Assembly: GCA_963693085.1 (NCBI GenBank)
Contig: OY856409.1
Span: forward strand, 501,922,303 to 501,986,302
Length of the DNA stretch: 64,000 nucleotides
Source of the DNA: Alisma plantago-aquatica
Taxonomy: Eukaryota; Streptophyta; Magnoliopsida; Alismatales; Alismataceae
Reading direction: 5' to 3'
Shown here in pieces: positions 59,651 to 64,000 of the stretch (position 1 is the first letter of the stretch; every line of letters starts with the position of its first letter). Made by a program: the position numbers and the translations under genes. A model generated the notes under the pieces. It was given only the letters and a program-made list of their open reading frames with translations. It had not been told where the DNA came from and searched no databases.

Positions 59651-61713
59651 GCATAATTATGAATTAATTAATCTTTTTACCGAATTATACTCACTCATGG
59701 ACCCAAATCATTTTTCATGGCTTCAAAATCAATATGGATACTCAAAATCAAAATATGGCGATCAATGTGGACTTTATACATATTATAATATCACAAGTTT
59801 GATTAATTCATCACCTTGTCCAAATAAGAATATTGGTCAATAAAACTTCATCATATGGCTCTCAATCTTTGTTTAAACATTCTCCATGTTTTTGTGAAGC
59901 TATGGTCCAAATTTCATCTCGTTTGGACATTCCTACTATTTGCTATGATTTCTTGAAGTTATGTGCTCAAAATCCCTTTTTATTTGCTCTTTTTCTTGAC
60001 CTTGCCATGTCACCGATCCATACAAGGGATCCATGGTGATTGTTGGCCCTCAGATCTTCCTCTCGTAGATCTAGACCTGATCCAGTGGTGATGATGTCAT
60101 CATCAACCTCCCGCAATCAGTGGGGAGGTGTCTTTATAGCCGAGACTTGCAATCTCACGCCCTTGACCAAGATTCAAAGTTCTGAGCGAGCCAAAATGCC
60201 CCTCTCATGAATTCAAACTCAACTAACCCTATATTGACCAACATGCATGCTCTGTTTTGCCGCCAATAGGACTCCCTAAATATCACCTCAAACTCTGGCG
60301 GCCATGACCTCCACCCCAAGCTCAGTTAGCCCTGAAATCTACCTCTTAACACTATAAAAGCCGCCCTTGAGGTCTGCATCAATCACCCCTTGAATGAAAC
60401 CTTGCTCTTTCTCTCTCTTTTGGCCTCAAACACCTTGATTTCTCCTCATCATTATCTACTTCTAGATCTACACTGTCGCACATGGCCCTTTGGGCATTCT
60501 CTCTCCTCGCCTCCTCAACCATGTCCTCGGCTCCCATTGAGTTCGTGAGGCCAAGCCAAACTCAGTCGGCACTCTCGCTTCCTCTATCCTCCCCTCCTTC
60601 TCCCGGACCCCCTCAACTCCGGCGAGCTCACCGCCCTACCATCAGGGCTAGTGTGAGGCTCTTCATGGAAGGGAGACAGGGATCCCAAATCGCTGGTCCA
60701 GATGAGGAAGGACCCGGTCCAACAAACCAGCCCAAACCAACTAATCAAGGAGAGTGAACCGGCCAAATTGAAGATTTGAACTAAGTTCACTAGCCTGTTG
60801 AACTAGAAATTCACGTGTGCCTATGTAGCATGATCCGGGCTGTCCAGTTGTAGATCCAACAGCCCTCTTTTTTCACCAATAAGGTAATTGTCTCTATTTT
60901 TGACAAATATTCAGTAAAATATCTAGATCTTGTTTTAATCATAATAAATGCATACTTGCTCCAAATAATTTGTGTAAATAGTCTATTTTTATCAGAAACA
61001 CCAAAGGATTCAATTAAAAATTCTTTGGAAGCCTAATTCTTGATATATTTTCTAATATCCTTGAAACATGATCTTTGAGTATTTAAAATTATCAAATGAC
61101 TATACTTGTTGACTAACCTTTGAAATCCCCTAGTAATTTGACTCTAATGATGACCTTGAGACACAAAAATACATACTTGACTCGCTAGTGATCTAGATCT
61201 ATTTACTTGATCCAATCTTTAATATAATCTCAATGAATAATGAGTTATCTTTATATTGATTTTAATCTTGCAAAACCCTAGATATACATTTGACCCATCA
61301 ATCTAATCTTTGATTCTAGTTATACTAAGTATCATGATCATGATCTAGAAATTTGATATTGACTTGGATAATGATCATAAATTAGGGTTAACACATATGA
61401 TCCTAGAAAACCTAGGTTTTTCAGTCACACTCGAATAATTGTATACTTGAAATAATGTTGGACATATTGAAATATTGATTATATGTGAATGACCTAACCC
61501 TAAGGTTGACATAGGAAAAGTGTAACCCTAATCTTGAACATTGAAACATGATTTCCAAATATCATGATCTTGACCCTTGATCCAATCTTGATGATTTAGG
61601 ATCTGACTCGAAGGGTTGACCTACTGATTCCGATATTGATTATACTCGAAATCTTCGGTAAAAGGTACGCTATTATATAACTCCTTCTTGATTGTATTGA
61701 AGATGGAGGACAC
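59651..61713. other. Unassigned DNA with a promoter-like stretch
   Basis: No recognised gene or element. 60000-60480 is more GC-rich and reads like a retroelement promoter region. The frame 60482-60757 (91 codons, Pro/Ser-rich) shows no known domain. 60800-61700 is AT-rich and may include the 5' leader of the LINE that follows. Confidence 0.4.
60353..60360 (+). promoter_or_regulatory. TATA box
   Basis: TATAAAAG in a GC-richer context, followed about 40-60 bases later by a pyrimidine-rich stretch of CTCTTTCTCTCTC type. It could start transcription towards the frame at 60482, but no product is recognised. Confidence 0.4.
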
Positions 61714-63102
61714 ATGATGGCGGAAGCGTCAGGTGCGGTGGAAGCATCAGATGTGGTGACAGGAGGTGTGATCCATGGAGGAGGTTGGCATCCTCTTACA
61801 AATCCCTTCTCTAGCTCTCAAAGGCCAAAACCTACATCCAACCAGGTGAAAGGAATCACTACTACGGCTGCTCCCAAGAAATGGTTTGAGCTCATGAGCG
61901 AACAATGAAAAGCGGAGATCACAAAGCTGCATTTTTTGCTGTCGGAAGTTGTTGATGGTGAGGTTCTGTATAAAATATCAAAGGCAATTAAAATCTCCTG
62001 GAAGTGAGAGAACACGGTAGTAGGATACATCGTCGGATTGAAGCCTTACTGGCTAACTCTCGTCTGCCATTTCGAATTAGTCTGGAAACCTAAAGTGGGG
62101 TTTGAGGTAATTCCATAGAATAGAAGTTTCTTCATTGTAAAATTTGTGGACTCGAATGATCTGAAGGTTTTTGTAGAGGGAGGACCCTAGTTTTTGGGAG
62201 GGAAAACCCTGATTATTAAAAAATGGGAGATTGGGGAACCACTGGAGAAGGAGAGGCTAACAGACATTCTGGTTTGGGTGAGATTTCCTAGCCTTCCTCT
62301 CAAATTCTAGGATGATGAGATCCTTAGGCTCCTTGGTAGCTTCATAGTAAAGTCGATATGCTCTGATTTCGCCACCAAAATGATGAGGAGGCTGGATTAT
62401 GCTCGCATCTAGCTCTTGATTTCGACTGAGTCCACTCTTCCAAAAGAGATTGTTATGAGGAGTGATTGTGGGGATAGAGATATCATCCAGGTCCAGTATG
62501 AATGGCTTCTGGAAATATGCAAGATATGTGGTTGCTTTGGACATGAAACATAGATCTATAGTTATAAGAAAGAAAATACGGGAAATAAGAAGGTATGGGT
62601 TATGTCTGAGAAAAACGTGGTGAAACCTATTAGCTCAATTGATCTCTCATCCTATGCTTTGACTGTTGATGATGTTTCTACTAATACTCCTAGAAATTCT
62701 TCTATATCGGCTACTGCTTGCCTAGTTAGAAATCTTTAGGATGTGCAATCAATGCCAGATGCAGTCCATTCCATTCCGATTGATAGCAGAAAGGATGCAA
62801 GAACTAATGATGACAGAAATTTAGGAGGATGCCGGAGTGTTCCATTGCACATGAAGAGGTTTGTTGATGAGAAATTCAGAATGGCTACTCTGAGTAGTGA
62901 TGAATGTATTCAAATAGTAAGATATAAGAACAAGTCTTCTTCACCAAAGATGGCTTCTAAATCTAATATGTTGGTTAAAAGAAGTTCCCCAAGAATTGCT
63001 AATGTTGTAAAGAACATGTTTGAGACACTTAATGAAATTGAGGGTGAGTTTGTTCCTAATATTATGACTGGCAGGCCTCTAGCCAACACTGTTCCTAATT
63101 GA
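61714..63102 (+). pseudogene. LINE ORF1 with DUF4283-like domain and degenerate knuckle
   Basis: A single frame of 462 codons without indels but with eight internal stops (TAG or TGA). Seen: Ala/Ser-rich start, a DUF4283-like region at about 61920-62420 (VGYIVGLKPYW, FFIVKF, VWVRFPSLPL), a knuckle near 62520 reading CKICGCFGHE with its last Cys replaced by Tyr, then a Lys/Ser-rich C-terminus. Several stops match sites where Trp or Gln is expected (for example LPLKF-stop-DDEIL, usually Trp), fitting G-to-A or C-to-T changes. The start could be either of two adjacent ATGs (61714 or 61717). Confidence 0.8.
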
Positions 63103-64000
63103 TGATTGTTTAGGCTTGTTCTCATGGAATGTCCATAGTCTGAATAGATATGGACACCAGGAGAAAATCAAGGATAGCCTTGTCAATATAGGGTATCTTG
63201 TGAATTTCATAATTGAATCCAAGATTAGGTACAAGAAGATGAATAAATTGATGCATAATATTTGGTATGAAAGGAACTGGATATCAAACCATTCTTCTCA
63301 CCCTCTAGGGAGGATTATCATCATGTGGGATCAAAACCTGGTTGATCTTGTGAAACTAGAAGAAAGTGATCAGTTTATTCACTTCAAGGTTAACTATAAA
63401 GGCAATTATTTCTTTGTCACAACAATCTACAGGCAGAATGAAGAAAGGAAAAGGAGAATTCTTTGGGATGACATAAGAAGAATCAATCTTGGCAGGGATG
63501 CTTGGATACTATTGGGGGATTTCAATGCTATTTGTTTCTCTAAAGAAAGGAAATGTAAAGGATATTATCCTTTCACTGCCATGTGTGATTTTAATGATAC
63601 CATTTCTGATGTCAATCTTATTGAGTTGGACATGAAAGGACCTATGTTTACCTGGGATAACAGAAGAAAGGGGCAATATATTATTCTCTCTAAGATAGAC
63701 AGATGTTTCTATAATGTTGAATTCTTTTCTGACTATGAGGATGTTTGGGGAGAGATCATAAACACCATTGTTAGTGATCATAGACAAATTACTATCTCTA
63801 TCAGCCGTAAATCTAGGAGGAAGAAGAGCTATTTCAAATTCATCAATGATTGGACTTCTCATGATGACTTCCTTGATGTTGTCAAAGATGCTTGGAGAAT
63901 TGATATAAAGGGAAATCCCATGTTCAGGGTCATGTCTAAACTAACAAATGTTAAAGAAAAACTCATCAAGTGGAACAAGGAAAAATATGGTAATCTTAAT
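63101..64000 (+). CDS. LINE ORF2, endonuclease domain (partial, open to window end)
   Basis: Open for 300 codons without a stop. Seen: LFSWNVHSLN (about residues 6-15), IIESKIR (catalytic Glu), GDFNAI, MFTWDNRR, SKIDR and IVSDHRQ, the full set of APE-type endonuclease motifs in order. The enzyme nicks the target DNA that primes reverse transcription. The frame is open back to 63083 but has no ATG before 63238, which lies inside the domain; the ATG at 63102, overlapping the ORF1 stop as in the left LINE, is one base out of frame and meets TAG at once. A one-base insertion near 63105-63110 would explain this. The element as a whole is broken in ORF1. Confidence 0.82.

Larger units (their letters stand above)
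61714..64000 (+). mobile_element. L1-type plant LINE, 5' part, plus strand
   Basis: Second LINE, cut by the right window edge: ORF1 (61714-63102) then the endonuclease part of ORF2 (63101-64000). It is related to the left LINE (same WISNHSSH, GDFN, TWDN, SDH landmarks) but clearly a different copy and probably another subfamily. The two LINEs face away from each other. Reverse transcriptase and 3' end lie outside. Confidence 0.88.

Noticed and set aside
60482..60757. 91-codon Pro/Ser-rich frame after a TATA box as a host gene
   Set aside because: No recognisable domain, no clear splice structure, and it ends in repeat-like surroundings; kept only as an unassigned region.
1..64000. tRNA genes and endogenous pararetrovirus sequence
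   Set aside because: tRNA-like matches are only primer binding sites. Every reverse transcriptase stretch belongs to a LINE or to a gypsy element with integrase; no movement-protein or coat-type region was seen.

Overview
The window looks like part of a large, repeat-rich plant nuclear genome. The evidence is plant L1-type LINEs, three related families of chromodomain Ty3/gypsy (chromovirus) elements with LTRs of 4.3 to 5.1 kb, two Cassandra elements (LTRs carrying 5S rRNA-derived sequence), a MITE-like element, and one intact-looking plant gene with a signal peptide, a phytocyanin domain and a GPI tail. The gene is GC-rich inside AT-rich surroundings, which leans towards a monocot, but the species cannot be told from this.

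Layout. 1-3751: LINE on the minus strand, running off the left edge, with broken ORF1 and ORF2. 3752-8094: AT-rich DNA without a recognisable gene. 8095-9966: small non-autonomous LTR element. 9967-12192: unassigned DNA with a possible broken exon. 12193-38999: one old solo LTR of chromovirus family A (minus strand) opened up by later insertions: a three-LTR Cassandra array (14190-15569), an unclassified 2.1-kb insert (15646-17761), a 5.07-kb solo LTR of family B (18540-23611) and a complete 13.9-kb family C element (24393-38300). 39004-40053: MITE-like element with TAA flanks. 42555-43338: early-nodulin-like (phytocyanin) gene, minus strand, two exons; the only likely functional gene seen. 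45674-46113: recent 219-bp tandem duplication. 46934 to about 59650: family A element on the plus strand with a decayed gag-pol, a Cassandra copy inside its integrase, and a truncated 3' LTR. About 59650-61713: unassigned DNA with a TATA box. 61714-64000: second LINE, plus strand, broken ORF1 but open endonuclease part of ORF2, running off the right edge.

How the parts relate. LTR families A, B and C share almost no sequence over most of their length, yet carry the same landmarks in the same order: TGTAA start, TATA box, a GGCRGGTTAYATAAC block, a long array of short CG-containing motifs that differs completely between families, a short hairpin whose stem changes by paired substitutions, a GTCTCACCC block, a CCTGAGAGTAC-like block, and a TGTSACA end. 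This shared plan, with the covarying hairpin and the family-specific palindrome array of family B, is the strongest candidate for something undescribed. The family C gag-pol is also notable: 1,561 codons in one frame with no frameshift, stopped only by 11 nonsense codons, each explainable by one C-to-T change.

All calls come from reading the sequence. No database search, alignment program or folding program was run.
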